DNA of 64,000 bases from Haloferax marisrubri. GTDB taxonomy: Archaea > Halobacteriota > Halobacteria > Halobacteriales > Haloferacaceae. Position numbers and translations under genes: made by a program. The DNA is taken from positions 1 to 64,000 of the forward strand of contig NZ_LOPW02000005.1 in assembly GCF_001469875.2 (NCBI RefSeq). The letters run 5' to 3'. Position 1 is the first letter of the stretch. Every line of letters begins with the position of its first letter. Positions 24,303 through 33,652 of the stretch are shown here, piece by piece. The notes beneath the pieces are model-generated. The model did not search any database. It had not been told where the DNA came from and saw only the letters and a program-made list of their open reading frames with translations.

Positions 24303-25078
24303 GCGACGACCCAGACGCCGGTTCCGCCGGGGACCGCGAGTTCGTCGTCGTCGTCGTCGAACCCGAGACGCCCGGCAACGTCGGGACCATCGCGCGGGCG
24401 ATGAAGAACTTCGGCATGTACGACCTCCGCCTCGTCGACCCGCCGGAGCTGGACCCCGATGGCGAGGCCTACGGCTTCGCCGGCCACGCCCGCGAGGACG
24501 TGCTCCCGAACGCCACCGAGACGACCCTGGAGGAGGTCGTCGAGGAGTTCCACACCATCGGGACGACCGCGGTCTCCCACGAGGACTCCACCCGGCACAT
24601 CCGCTACCCGTTCAAGACGCCGGTCGAAATCGCCGACTCGCTGGAGTCGGTGGAGACGAAGACCGCGCTCGTCTTCGGCCGCGAGGGGACCGGCCTCGAC
24701 AACGAGGAGTTGGCCATGCTCGACGAGGTCTGTTGCATCCCCGCCGACGACCGCTACCCCGTGCTCAACCTCGGGCAGGCGGCGACGATTCTCATGTACG
24801 AGCTTCGCCGGTTCACCGTCGAGGAGACGCAACTCCCGGACGTGGAGCGCGAGCGCGCCTCCGAGGCCGAAATCGAGGTCGTCTACCGCTTTTTCGACGA
24901 ACTGCTGGACGCCGTGGACTACCGCGAGCACAAGCGGACCAAGACCTCGCGGATGATGCGCCGACTGCTCGGTCGCGCCCACCCGACCGAGCGGGAGGCC
25001 GCGACGTTAACCGGCGTGTTCCGCCGCGCCGCCGAGGCCGTCCGCGACCCGGACCGCTTCCGCGACGACGAGAACTGA
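24299..25078 (+). CDS. trmJ: TrmJ-type tRNA 2'-O-methyltransferase (SPOUT, TrmH family)
   Basis: 259 residues. SPOUT knot motifs: VVVVEPETPGNVGTIARAMKNFG, LVFGREGTGLDNEEL and LNLGQAATILMYEL bind S-adenosylmethionine and RNA. The C-terminal helical arm (about 170-259) is typical of TrmJ, which methylates the ribose of residue 32 in tRNA. It follows the 195-residue gene with a 4-base overlap. Confidence 0.88.
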   Translation: MSDDPDAGSAGDREFVVVVVEPETPGNVGTIARAMKNFGMYDLRLVDPPELDPDGEAYGFAGHAREDVLPNATETTLEEVVEEFHTIGTTAVSHEDSTRHIRYPFKTPVEIADSLESVETKTALVFGREGTGLDNEELAMLDEVCCIPADDRYPVLNLGQAATILMYELRRFTVEETQLPDVERERASEAEIEVVYRFFDELLDAVDYREHKRTKTSRMMRRLLGRAHPTEREAATLTGVFRRAAEAVRDPDRFRDDEN

Positions 25079-25088
25079 CGCGTCCGCG

Positions 25089-25550
25089 CTACTCCCCGTC
25101 GCCGTCTCGCCGGGCGAACATCACGTAGCTCACGAACGAACAGACCTTCTCTACCTCGCCCGACTCGCGCTCGGCGCGGGTCGTCGTCCGAATCTCCACG
25201 AGGCCGCGACTGTCGGTCTCGGCGGTCGTCTCCAACACCTCGTTTTCCACGACGAGCGTGTCGCCCGGGTACACCGGCTTCCACCAGCGAAGTTCGTCGA
25301 CGCCCTTCGCGCCGAGAGACGCCGAATCGGCGAGGAAGCCGTCCACGAGCAGGCGCATCGTCATCGACGTGGTGTGCCAGCCGCTGGCGATGACGCCGCC
25401 GTACATCGACTCGGACTCGGCGCGCTCCGGGTCGGTGTGGAACCACTGCGGGTCGTACTGCTCGGCGAACGCCAGAATCTCCGATTCGGTCACGTCGTAC
25501 TCGCCGAACTCGTGGGTGTCGCCGACCGCGAAATCCTCGAAGAACTGCAT
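25089..25550 (-). CDS. MaoC-like hot-dog dehydratase
   Basis: 153 residues. Single hot-dog fold with the R-hydratase signature Y-D33-PQWFH38-TDP ... GGVIASGWHT (51-60), where D33 and H38 are the catalytic pair for hydration of 2-enoyl-CoA. LVVENEVLE and VEIRTTT strands complete the fold. Substrate chain length is unknown. Start MQFFEDFAVG at 25550; the upstream frame is Arg-rich and rejected. Convergent with trmJ. Confidence 0.87.
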   Translation of the reverse strand: MQFFEDFAVGDTHEFGEYDVTESEILAFAEQYDPQWFHTDPERAESESMYGGVIASGWHTTSMTMRLLVDGFLADSASLGAKGVDELRWWKPVYPGDTLVVENEVLETTAETDSRGLVEIRTTTRAERESGEVEKVCSFVSYVMFARRDGDGE

Positions 25551-25690
25551 GGCCCCCCTTCGGCCGGCCCCGTGGAGAAAGTAGCGGTGCCGGCGGTCCG
25601 GGCGGCGCGCTCGCCCGGCCGCGCCCGACGAGTTCGTTCCCCCGACGCGCCAGACCGCTTTTGCGACCCGACGCCGTATCCTCACGCGAG

Positions 25691-26644
25691 ATGGCATCGC
25701 CCCCGCGCCGCTCCCGCCTCCCGATGGTCGTCGTCGGCGTCGTCGTCCTCGCGTTCTACCTCTCGCTCAGCGCGCTCAGCGCGTTCGCGGTGGTGACGCT
25801 CTGGCGGCTTCGCCCCGACCCCGTGACCGCCGCCGTCGTCGGCGTCGCGGTCGCCGTCGTCCTCGGCTACCTGAGCTTCCGCTTCGGCACGGTACGACTG
25901 CTCAGCCAACTCGACGCGCGGGACATGTCGCCCGCGGAGTCGCCGTCGGTCCACCGCCTGCGCGACCGCCTCGCCGAGCGGATGGACCTCGATCCGCCGA
26001 CGCTGAAGCTCGCGCGTTTCTCCGCGCCGAACGCGATGGCGCTGGACCCGATGGGCCGCGACGTGGTCGTCCTCGACGCCACGCTGTTCCGCCTCCTCGA
26101 CGCCGACGAGTTCGAGGCGCTCCTCGCGCACGAACTCGCACACCTCGAACGGAAAGACGGGCTGGTCCAGTCGCTGGTGGCGAGCGTCCTCCAGACGGTC
26201 GTCGGCGTCGGCTACCTGTTCGTCTCGCCGGTGACGTTCCTGACGACGGGCGTCGCCCTCGGTTCGGCGTGGATGCGCGGCCGGCCGGGGTCGTGGCACG
26301 AGACGCTCGCCGGACGGATTCGCCTCCGACTGGACGAGTTCGTCGGCCTGTTCGGCTTCGGCCTCACCGTGTTCGTCCGGTCGCAGTCGCGAAAGCGGGA
26401 GTTCGCTGCCGACGCGCGGGCGGCCGAGGTGACGGGCAAGCCGATGGCGCTCGCGTCGGCCCTGCGGAAGTTAGAGCGGGCCGCCCGGCCGGGGTTCGGC
26501 CTGTCGCCGCTGTGGGTGTACGGCGAGGTCGAGGTCGAAGACCCGGTGTCTGACCTGCTTTCGACCCATCCCTCGACCGACGAGCGCGTCGAGCGACTGG
26601 CCGCCATGGCCGACGAGTCGATGACGCGAATCGAGGTGCGGTGA
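25691..26644 (+). CDS. HtpX-like M48 membrane metalloprotease
   Basis: 317 residues. Two N-terminal helices (about 11-35 and 45-62), the zinc motif H147-E-L-A-H151 in LLAHELAHLERKDG, the third ligand E237 in SRKREFAADARA, and further hydrophobic segments around 155-190 and 215-232. HtpX proteases degrade damaged membrane proteins. ATG 25691 is used. It is followed by a membrane protein gene one base after the stop codon. Confidence 0.88.
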   Translation: MASPPRRSRLPMVVVGVVVLAFYLSLSALSAFAVVTLWRLRPDPVTAAVVGVAVAVVLGYLSFRFGTVRLLSQLDARDMSPAESPSVHRLRDRLAERMDLDPPTLKLARFSAPNAMALDPMGRDVVVLDATLFRLLDADEFEALLAHELAHLERKDGLVQSLVASVLQTVVGVGYLFVSPVTFLTTGVALGSAWMRGRPGSWHETLAGRIRLRLDEFVGLFGFGLTVFVRSQSRKREFAADARAAEVTGKPMALASALRKLERAARPGFGLSPLWVYGEVEVEDPVSDLLSTHPSTDERVERLAAMADESMTRIEVR

Positions 26645-26645
26645 G

Positions 26646-27173
26646 ATGCCCGGCTCGCCCGACCCGGTGCTCGGTAACTGGCTTCTCACCCACGTCGTCG
26701 CCGTCGCCGCCGCCCTCGTCACCGTCGGCGTCGTCTACGCGACCCGCGCTCGGAGCGCCCGAAGCTTCCTGACGCCCGCGCTCCTCGGCGGTGGCTACGC
26801 CCTCGCCACGCTCGCCGTCTGGACCGCGGCGCGACTCGCCACCGACGCGTTCCCCTCGGGCTTCGTCGAGGACCCGCTGGCCGCGGCTGGCTTCCTCGGG
26901 TTTTCGTTCCTCTTGCTCGCCGGGTTCGTCGTCGTCGCGGCCCTGCTGTTCGCCCGCCGCGGGCTGGTCGCGCCGCTCGTCGGCCTGTTCGGCGTCACGG
27001 AACTCGTCTGGTGGGCGTTCCTCCACGTCCGCGGCGAGACGGACGCGCTCGGGATGTTCCTCTTCGTCGGGCCGGCGCTGTTGGTTCTTCTCCTCGTCGC
27101 GGCCGGCGTCGAGTACGCGGGCCGGTGGGGCTGGCGGCGGTTCGTCCGCGGTGGCGGGCGCTCGACGACGTGA
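26646..27173 (+). CDS. polytopic membrane protein of unknown function
   Basis: 175 residues with about five hydrophobic helices (roughly 13-32, 41-60, 80-102, 108-125, 136-156) and a basic C-terminus. No known family recognised. It starts just after the HtpX-like stop codon and is almost certainly co-transcribed, so it may be a partner or substrate of the protease. Confidence 0.7.
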   Translation: MPGSPDPVLGNWLLTHVVAVAAALVTVGVVYATRARSARSFLTPALLGGGYALATLAVWTAARLATDAFPSGFVEDPLAAAGFLGFSFLLLAGFVVVAALLFARRGLVAPLVGLFGVTELVWWAFLHVRGETDALGMFLFVGPALLVLLLVAAGVEYAGRWGWRRFVRGGGRSTT

Positions 27174-27213
27174 GAACGGAGAGAAAACTGGATGTGGTCC
27201 GAAGGCTCGACGT

Positions 27214-29088
27214 TCAGGCCCGTTTTTGAATCTCCTCGCGGAGCACGTCGCTGACGACGCCGCCGTCGGCCTTGCCGCGGAGCGCGCCCATCGCCTCGCC
27301 CATGAGCGCCGAGAACGCGCCCATGCCCTGTTCTTCGACCTGGTCGGCGTTGCGCTCGACGACTTCCGCGATGGCCTCGCGGACCTCGTCTTCGGAGACG
27401 CCGGAGAGGCCGGCCTCCTCGACGGCTTCCTCGGCCGTGAGGCTCGGGTCCTCGGCGATGGTGGCGAGCACGTCGTTGACGCCTTCCTTGGCGAGGTCGC
27501 CGTCCTCGACGAGATGCATGACCGCGAGCAGGTGGTCGTCGGTGAGTTCGGAGACGGGCACGTCGTCGCGGCGGAGTTCGGTCAGCGTCGATTCGAGCAG
27601 GCCCGCCGCGAACGTCGCGTCGATGCCGGCGTCCACGGCTTCCTCGAACAGCGGCATCTTCCGGCCGTAGGCGACCTGTTCTGCGAGGCCGGCGTCGAGA
27701 CCGAACTCGGCTTGGTAGCGGTCGACCTTCTCGGTCAGGAGTTCGGGCGTCTCCACGTCGCTCGGGTCGAGGTCGACGGTGAGCACGTCCGTCTCGGGGT
27801 ACATCCGGGCCGCGCCGGGGAGCGGACGGAGGTAGCGCGTCGTGCCGTCGTCGTTGGCACCGCGGGTCTCCTCGGGGACCTCCTCGATGGCGACTTCGGC
27901 GCGCTCGGCGACCGCGTCGATGGCGAGGTCGGCCGTCTCGGGGTCGTCGGCGACGATGGCGACCGCGTCCTCGGGACCGGCGTCGACCGCCTCGCGGAGC
28001 GCCTCGACCTCGGCCTCGGTGACGCCGTAGGCCGGGAGCTCGTCGGTGTGGAAGATGCCGCCCGCGCCGTGGCGCTTGGCGTGGTCGGAGAGTTCGGTGC
28101 CGAGGCGGCGGTCGGGCTGGAGTTCGCGGCCGACGAGGCCGTCGAAGCCGTACAGCGGGACGGCCGTGACCTTCCCGCCGGCGTCCAGCGCGCCGCGGAT
28201 GACGCCGGAGTCCGAGTCCTCGAACACGCCGGTCACGTCGGCCACGTCGCCGACGGACGCGTCGCGCGACTGGAGTTCGTCGCGAATCTCGACGAGTTCG
28301 GCCTGTCGGCCGACCTCGAAGCGGACGATTTCGTCGATTTGGTCGAGCGCCTGCACGCCCTTGATTTCGACGCGCGCGCCGTCCGCGATGGAGACATTCA
28401 CGTCCTGCCGGATGGTGCCGAGGCCGCGTTTGACCTTCCCGGTCGAGCGCAGGAGCATGCCGATGGTCTGGGCCGCCTCGCGCGCCTGCTCGGGCGAGGA
28501 GATGTCCGGCCCGGTGCCGATTTCGACGAGCGGGATGCCGAGGCGGTCGATACTGTAGAGAACGCCGTCGTCGCGCTCTTCGACGCGCTGGGCGGACTCC
28601 TCTTCGAGCATGAGGTCCACGACGGAGACGGGGCCGTCGCTGGTCTGAATCTCGCCTTCCTGCGCGATGAGCGACGAGCGCTGGAAGCCCGAGGTGTTCG
28701 AGCCGTCGATGACGAGCTTGCGCATGACGTGCGCCTCGTCGACGACGTTCATGTCGAGCAGTTCGGCGATTTGCATGGCGACCGTGCGCGCCTCGTGGTC
28801 GAGGCGGTGCGGCGGCTCGTCGTCCTCTTCGACCAGACAGGTCGAGTCGTAGGCGAGGTACTCGAACTCGCGTTCGACGCGGCTCTCTTCGAGCGCGGCG
28901 TCGTCGAGTTCGCCCAGTTCGCTCTTGGTCGGGTGGAGGAAGCGCGTGAACGTGCGCGCCGCCTCGTCAGGCTCGCGGAGGTCGGTCGGACACCCGCAGA
29001 ACAACTTCGTCTCGGTGTCGAGTTGCTGGTGAATCTCCAGCCCAGCCACGAGGCCGAGGTCCTCGTAGTCGTAGTCGTACTCGGTCAT
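27214..29088 (-). CDS. gatE: glutamyl-tRNA(Gln) amidotransferase subunit E
   Basis: 624 residues, the full archaeal GatE length. The GatB-like cradle (YEDLGLVAGLEIHQQLDTETKLFCGCPTDL), a bacterial-AspRS-like insertion in the middle (about 290-420, GVFEDSDSGVIRGALDAGG) and the C-terminal YqeY-like helical domain (about 475-624) are all present. With GatD it converts Glu-tRNA(Gln) to Gln-tRNA(Gln). gatD is not in this window. The tRNA-Glu gene and this enzyme are both here but 19 kb apart. Confidence 0.95.
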   Translation of the reverse strand: MTEYDYDYEDLGLVAGLEIHQQLDTETKLFCGCPTDLREPDEAARTFTRFLHPTKSELGELDDAALEESRVEREFEYLAYDSTCLVEEDDEPPHRLDHEARTVAMQIAELLDMNVVDEAHVMRKLVIDGSNTSGFQRSSLIAQEGEIQTSDGPVSVVDLMLEEESAQRVEERDDGVLYSIDRLGIPLVEIGTGPDISSPEQAREAAQTIGMLLRSTGKVKRGLGTIRQDVNVSIADGARVEIKGVQALDQIDEIVRFEVGRQAELVEIRDELQSRDASVGDVADVTGVFEDSDSGVIRGALDAGGKVTAVPLYGFDGLVGRELQPDRRLGTELSDHAKRHGAGGIFHTDELPAYGVTEAEVEALREAVDAGPEDAVAIVADDPETADLAIDAVAERAEVAIEEVPEETRGANDDGTTRYLRPLPGAARMYPETDVLTVDLDPSDVETPELLTEKVDRYQAEFGLDAGLAEQVAYGRKMPLFEEAVDAGIDATFAAGLLESTLTELRRDDVPVSELTDDHLLAVMHLVEDGDLAKEGVNDVLATIAEDPSLTAEEAVEEAGLSGVSEDEVREAIAEVVERNADQVEEQGMGAFSALMGEAMGALRGKADGGVVSDVLREEIQKRA

Positions 29089-29135
29089 TGGTACTCCCTG
29101 CGTTCGGGGGGAGTAAAAAAGGATTCAGTCTGCCG

Positions 29136-29261
29136 TCAGAGACGGCGCAGACCGTCGCCGATACCTTCCACCTGTTCACACTCGGGACAGACGTACGTCC
29201 ACCCGTCGTTCGTCGCTCGTCCCTCCGGGAATACGGCCCCACAACCTCGACACTCCAACAT
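29136..29261 (-). CDS. small CPxCG-type zinc finger protein
   Basis: 41 residues: C4-R-G-C7-G and C25-P-E-C28 form one zinc site. Haloarchaea encode dozens of such micro-proteins under 70 residues with roles in regulation or RNA/protein contacts. An ATG at 29300 would add 13 basic residues, but it lies too close to the TATA-like TTATAC (29302-29307) to be transcribed in full, so 29261 is preferred. It lies downstream of fumC and is probably separately expressed. Confidence 0.75.
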   Translation of the reverse strand: MLECRGCGAVFPEGRATNDGWTYVCPECEQVEGIGDGLRRL

Positions 29262-29533
29262 GTCTCGCCCGCGGGCCCGCTGCTTTTGCAGTCCGGCCAT
29301 ACTGGTATAATCGTCAAAACCAAGCTTCAAAATACCGATTTTAGAGATTTCGTGACAGTTCCTCTCTCGGGAGTGTCTGTCACGGCGGAGCCGGTGTGCG
29401 ATTGCTACCGAGAGCCGAGTAAATATAACCGTCTCAACGACTGAACTGACCGAAACCGCCGCGAACGCGACTCGAACCGGGCGGTTCGCCCGCTCGACCG
29501 GACGTATCAAAAAGTGGACTGTTTTTGGCCTGC

Positions 29534-30943
29534 TCAGTCGTCGCCGAGGATGCCCCGATGGGTCATCTTCTCGGGGTCGAGCACCGCGTCGGCTTCCTCC
29601 TCGGTGAGGTAGCCCTCGTCGACGGCGACCTGTCGGACGGTCTTGTCCTCCGCGAGCGCCTTCTTGGCGACCTTCGAGGCCTTGTCGTAGCCGATTGCGG
29701 GGTTGAGCGCCGTCGCCAGCGCCATCGACTGTTCGACCTGCGTCTCGCAGTGTTCCTCGTTGGCTTCGAGCTTGGCGACGAAGCGCTCGGCGAACACCTC
29801 GGAGGAGTTCGCCAGCAGTTTCGCCGATTCGAGGAAGTTGTGCGCGAGGACGGGCTTGTAGAGGTTGAGGTCGATTTGGCCCTCGGCGGCACCGGCGGAG
29901 ACGGCGGCGTCGTTGCCGACGACCTGCTTGTGGACCTGATTGACCGCCTCCGCGACGACCGGGTTGATTTTTCCGGGCATGATGGAGGAGCCGGGCTGGT
30001 TCTCCGGCTGTTCGAGTTCGCCGAGGCCGTTGCGCGGGCCGGACGCCAAGAGACGGAGGTCGTTGGCGATTTTATTGAGGGAGCCGGCGACCGTGCGGAG
30101 CGCGCCGTGGGCCTCGCTCATCGCGTCGTGGGCCGCCTGCGCCTCGAAGTGGTTGTCGGCCTCGCGGAACTCGACGCCGGTTTCCTCGGTCATGTACTCC
30201 GCGGCCTTCGCCGGGAACTCGGGGTGCGTGTTCAGCCCCGTGCCGACTGCGGTGCCGCCGAGCGCGAGTTCGCCGAGGTGCTCGCGCACGTTCTCGACGC
30301 GGCGGATTCCCTTTTCGACCTGCGTGCGGTAGCCGCCGAACTCCTGTCCGAGTCGGACGGGCGTGGCGTCCTGCAGGTGGGTGCGACCGGTCTTGACGAC
30401 GCCGTCGAACTCGTCTTCCTTGTCGCCGAGCGCCTCGGCGAGCGTCTCCAGCGCGGGGAGGAGGTCCTTCTCGACGGCTTCGAGGGAGGCGACGTGCATG
30501 GCGGTCGGAATCACGTCGTTCGAGGACTGGCCGAAGTTGACGTGGTCGTTCGGGTGGACGACGCGGTCGCCGATGCCCTCGCCCATAATCTCCGCGGCGC
30601 GGTTGGCGATGACCTCGTTGGCGTTCATGTTCGAGGAGGTCCCGGAGCCGGTCTGGAACACGTCCACGGGGAACTGGTCGTCGAGTTCGCCGGCGATGAC
30701 CTCGTCGGCGGCCTCGACGATGGCGGCCGCGACGTCCTCGTCTATCATGCCGAGGTCGCGGTTGGCCTGCGCGGCGGCCTTCTTCACCACGCCGAGCGCG
30801 CGGACGAAGCGCCGCCCGAAGGTGATACCGGAGATGGGGAAGTTCTCGACCGCCCGCTGGGTCTGTGCGCCCCAGTAGGCGTCGACAGGAACTTCCATCT
30901 CGCCGAGACTGTCCCGCTCGATTCGATAATCATCGTCGCCCAT
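29534..30943 (-). CDS. fumC: fumarate hydratase, class II
   Basis: 469 residues; interconverts fumarate and malate in the citric acid cycle. The family signature GSSIMPGKINP is at 318-328, H189 in TGRTHLQDA is the catalytic-region His, and TGSGTSSNMNANE (98-110) and the SSN at 140-142 bind substrate. Iron-sulfur cluster-free tetramer by family knowledge. ATG 30943 is preferred to 31006; a TATA-like GGATTTTAC lies about 27-34 bases upstream. It is divergent from the ABC importer, sharing a repeat-containing promoter region. Confidence 0.95.
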   Translation of the reverse strand: MGDDDYRIERDSLGEMEVPVDAYWGAQTQRAVENFPISGITFGRRFVRALGVVKKAAAQANRDLGMIDEDVAAAIVEAADEVIAGELDDQFPVDVFQTGSGTSSNMNANEVIANRAAEIMGEGIGDRVVHPNDHVNFGQSSNDVIPTAMHVASLEAVEKDLLPALETLAEALGDKEDEFDGVVKTGRTHLQDATPVRLGQEFGGYRTQVEKGIRRVENVREHLGELALGGTAVGTGLNTHPEFPAKAAEYMTEETGVEFREADNHFEAQAAHDAMSEAHGALRTVAGSLNKIANDLRLLASGPRNGLGELEQPENQPGSSIMPGKINPVVAEAVNQVHKQVVGNDAAVSAGAAEGQIDLNLYKPVLAHNFLESAKLLANSSEVFAERFVAKLEANEEHCETQVEQSMALATALNPAIGYDKASKVAKKALAEDKTVRQVAVDEGYLTEEEADAVLDPEKMTHRGILGDD

Positions 30944-31007
30944 GGTTCGGGGGTCGTTTTGGCAGGGGGTAAAATCCATTGGTCCGTGCGTCCGACTCTC
31001 GTTCATG

Positions 31008-31036
31008 AAAATTTACTCATGTTTGAATTATTATTA
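31008..31036. promoter_or_regulatory. TACT-N7-GAATT repeat, copy 1
   Basis: AAAATTTACTC, then seven bases from TACT to GAATT (TACT 31014-31017, GAATT 31025-31029). It is an imperfect direct repeat of 31097-31125, 89 bases away. It resembles the TACT-N7/8-GAGTA box described for Halobacterium TrmB, a sugar-responsive regulator. Confidence 0.45.
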
Positions 31037-31096
31037 ATCTTCGTCGTATGCAAACGCAGTCTAGCGATTGTGACCAGACAGTTTTGTGATGATTAA

Positions 31097-31125
31097 AAAA
31101 TTTACTCGATTTCGAATTGTTGATT
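31097..31125. promoter_or_regulatory. TACT-N7-GAATT repeat, copy 2
   Basis: Same arrangement (TACT 31103-31106, GAATT 31114-31118). It lies upstream of the TATA-like elements of the sugar-binding protein gene, the location where a haloarchaeal activator would act. The pair sits in an AT-rich 240-base gap unlike the rest of the window. Confidence 0.45.
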
Positions 31126-31186
31126 TGGAAAGTCTTAAGTAAATCGTGTAAAATTCATTGGCCGGACTTGTCACGGACCAACAATC

Positions 31187-32557
31187 ATGACTGACACACC
31201 TGATTCGGACGACGTTTCTCGACGTACGTATCTCAAACTCGCCGGCGGTGCCGGAGCCGCGACCTTCCTCGCAGGCTGTACCGGCGGCGGCGGAGAGTCG
31301 ACGACGGAGTCCACGGACGGTTCCGGCGACTCCGAGAGCACCGAGGAGACGAGCGGTGACGACTCCGACTCCTCGACGGAGTACAACGCGCTCGAAGTGC
31401 AGCACTGGTGGACCGGCGGCGACGGCGGTGCGGCGGCGCAGGCGCTCCTCGAAGGCTTCAACGAGCAGTACCCGGACATCGAACTCACGGAAAACCCCGT
31501 CGCGGGCGGCGCTGGCCAGAACCTCCGCGCAGTCATCAAAAAGCGCATCCTGAACAACGACCCGCCGAGCACGTGGCAGGCGTGGCCCGGCGCGAACCTT
31601 CAGCCCTTCACGGACGCCGACAAACTGGAGGACATCGAGGAGTCCGTCTGGGGCCACAACGACATGAAGAACGCCTACCTCGACGGCCCCCAAGAGGCGG
31701 CTCAGCCGGCCGGTAACTACGTTTCGGTCCCGCTGAACATCCACCGCCTCAACAACCTCTTTTACAACGTCGAGGTCGTCGAGGACGCGGGCGTCGACCC
31801 CGCGAGCATCGACTCGCCGAGCGCCCTCGTGGACGCGATGGCGACCGTCGAAGAGGCGGGCTACGTCGGGATGGCTCAGCAGACGAACTCCGCGTGGTCG
31901 ACCGGCCAGCTCTGGGCGCAGGTGCTCCTCGGCGAGTACGGCGCAGACGTGTACGCCGACGTGACCGCCGGCAACGTCGAGGCCAACGCGGACGCCGTCC
32001 GCGACTCGCTCGACATCGTCAAGCAGTACTCCGAGTACTACCCGAACGACGCCGGTTCCATCTCGTGGCAGGACGCCAACTCGAAGATTATCTCGGGCGA
32101 CGCGGCGTTCTTCCACCAGGGCGACTGGGCGGCCGGAATGTACCGCGCACAGGACGACTTCGAGTACGAGACCAACTGGGACCACGTCGCGTTCCCGGGC
32201 ACCGAGGGACTCTACTCGCTCAACATGGACTCGTTCCCGATGCCGACCAACAACCCGTCGCCCGAGGCGACGAAGGCGTTCCTCCGCTACGTCGGCTCGG
32301 TCGACGCCCAAGAGCGGTTCAACCCGAAGAAGGGCTCCATCCCGCCGCGGACCGACGTGCCGCAGGACGCCTTCGGGCCGTTCCTCCAGAACCAGATGGA
32401 CGACTTCTCCAACTCCGAGGCCCAACCGCTGTCGATTCAGCACGGCCTCGCCGTCGCCCCCAACGCGCTCACCGCGTTCGAGGACGCGATGGCCTCGTTC
32501 ATCTCCAGCTACGACGTGGAGGCGGCCTACAGCGCCATCCAGTCGGCGTTCCAGTAA
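31187..32557 (+). CDS. ABC transporter sugar-type substrate-binding lipoprotein
   Basis: 456 residues. Twin-arginine signal SRRTYLKL (11-18) and lipobox LAGC with C31 as lipidation site, then a Gly/Ser/Thr/Glu-rich linker (32-66) that tethers the domain. The folded part from about 68 is the COG1653 family (LEVQHWWTGGDGGAAAQALLEGFNE ...). By type it binds glucose or another mono- or oligosaccharide outside the cell; the ligand is not decided by sequence. It is first of a four-gene importer operon. Confidence 0.9.
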   Translation: MTDTPDSDDVSRRTYLKLAGGAGAATFLAGCTGGGGESTTESTDGSGDSESTEETSGDDSDSSTEYNALEVQHWWTGGDGGAAAQALLEGFNEQYPDIELTENPVAGGAGQNLRAVIKKRILNNDPPSTWQAWPGANLQPFTDADKLEDIEESVWGHNDMKNAYLDGPQEAAQPAGNYVSVPLNIHRLNNLFYNVEVVEDAGVDPASIDSPSALVDAMATVEEAGYVGMAQQTNSAWSTGQLWAQVLLGEYGADVYADVTAGNVEANADAVRDSLDIVKQYSEYYPNDAGSISWQDANSKIISGDAAFFHQGDWAAGMYRAQDDFEYETNWDHVAFPGTEGLYSLNMDSFPMPTNNPSPEATKAFLRYVGSVDAQERFNPKKGSIPPRTDVPQDAFGPFLQNQMDDFSNSEAQPLSIQHGLAVAPNALTAFEDAMASFISSYDVEAAYSAIQSAFQ

Positions 32558-32581
32558 GGGAGCACTTCCCCATTTCCGATT

Positions 32582-33652
32582 ATGTCACCACACATCCTCA
32601 AGCGACTCCTGGACCGTCTGCGAGACGACGGCCAGCCGGTTCGAACCGACGGCGGGACGGCCGCCGCGGGGAGCGAAACGGCCGGGAGCGGCTTCGACCT
32701 CGGGTCGACGCTGTCGTCGCTCCGCGAGAGCGACGCGGTCCGCTCCGCGCCGTTTTGGCTCCCGCCGTTCCTGCTGATGGGCTTTTTCGTCTACGGCGCT
32801 ATCAGCTGGAACATCGTCATCTCCTTTACCGACTTCGGCGGGCTTCAACTGCCGACGTACGACCCCTCGACGTTCGACCTGGAGATGTACCGGCGGGCCT
32901 TCTCTGACGGCCAGTTCTGGATCGCCACCCGGAACACGTTCGTGCTCCTCATCTCCTTTACCGGCCTCTCGTTGGCCGGGGGGCTCGGCCTCGCCATCCT
33001 CGTCGACCGCGGCATCCGGTTCGAAAACTGGTTCCGTACCATCTACCTCCTGCCGTTCAGCCTGTCGTTCGTCGTGACGGCGGTGTTCTGGCGGTGGATG
33101 TACAACTTCGATTCGGGGCTCATCAACGCCTTCCTGCGGAGCATCGGCCTCGACTTCGTCGCGTCGAAGTGGCTCACCGGCAGCATCGACACGGGCGCGC
33201 TCGGGGCGATACCGCTCGTCCCCGACACGTTCTACTTCAAGCTGTTCGCGGTCATCTTCGCGCTGCTCTGGCAGTTCAGCGGCTACGCGATGGTCGTCTA
33301 CCTCGCGGGGCTCCGCGCGATTCCGAACGACCAGTACGAGGCCGCGCGGGTCGACGGCGCGTCCATCCTGCGGATGTACCGGCGGGTCATCCTGCCGCAA
33401 CTCCGCGCCTCGACGGTGAGCGCCGCGGTCGTCCTCATGGTGTTCGCGCTCAAGGCGTTCGACTTCCTGTACGTCCTGTTCGGGAGCAACCCCGGACCGA
33501 CGGCGGACATCCTCTCGACGATGATGTACCGACAGGCGTTCTCCGCCAACCAGTGGGCCTACGGCTCCGCAATCGCCGTAATCCTGTTCCTCGTGGCACT
33601 GACCGTGGTCGCGCCGTACCTCTACGGCGAGTACCGGCGGGGTGAACTATGA
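32582..33652 (+). CDS. sugar ABC transporter permease, MalF/UgpA type
   Basis: 356 residues with a soluble N-terminal tail of about 55 residues and about six to seven membrane helices. The EAA loop YEAARVDGASILRMYRRVILP (about 257-277) contacts the ATPase. It begins 24 bases after the binding-protein gene and overlaps the next permease by 4 bases (ATGA). Confidence 0.92.
   Translation: MSPHILKRLLDRLRDDGQPVRTDGGTAAAGSETAGSGFDLGSTLSSLRESDAVRSAPFWLPPFLLMGFFVYGAISWNIVISFTDFGGLQLPTYDPSTFDLEMYRRAFSDGQFWIATRNTFVLLISFTGLSLAGGLGLAILVDRGIRFENWFRTIYLLPFSLSFVVTAVFWRWMYNFDSGLINAFLRSIGLDFVASKWLTGSIDTGALGAIPLVPDTFYFKLFAVIFALLWQFSGYAMVVYLAGLRAIPNDQYEAARVDGASILRMYRRVILPQLRASTVSAAVVLMVFALKAFDFLYVLFGSNPGPTADILSTMMYRQAFSANQWAYGSAIAVILFLVALTVVAPYLYGEYRRGEL

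Noticed and set aside
29525-31096. A 523-codon plus-strand frame opposite fumC.
   Set aside because: It is the shadow of fumC, which has full family signatures on the minus strand.
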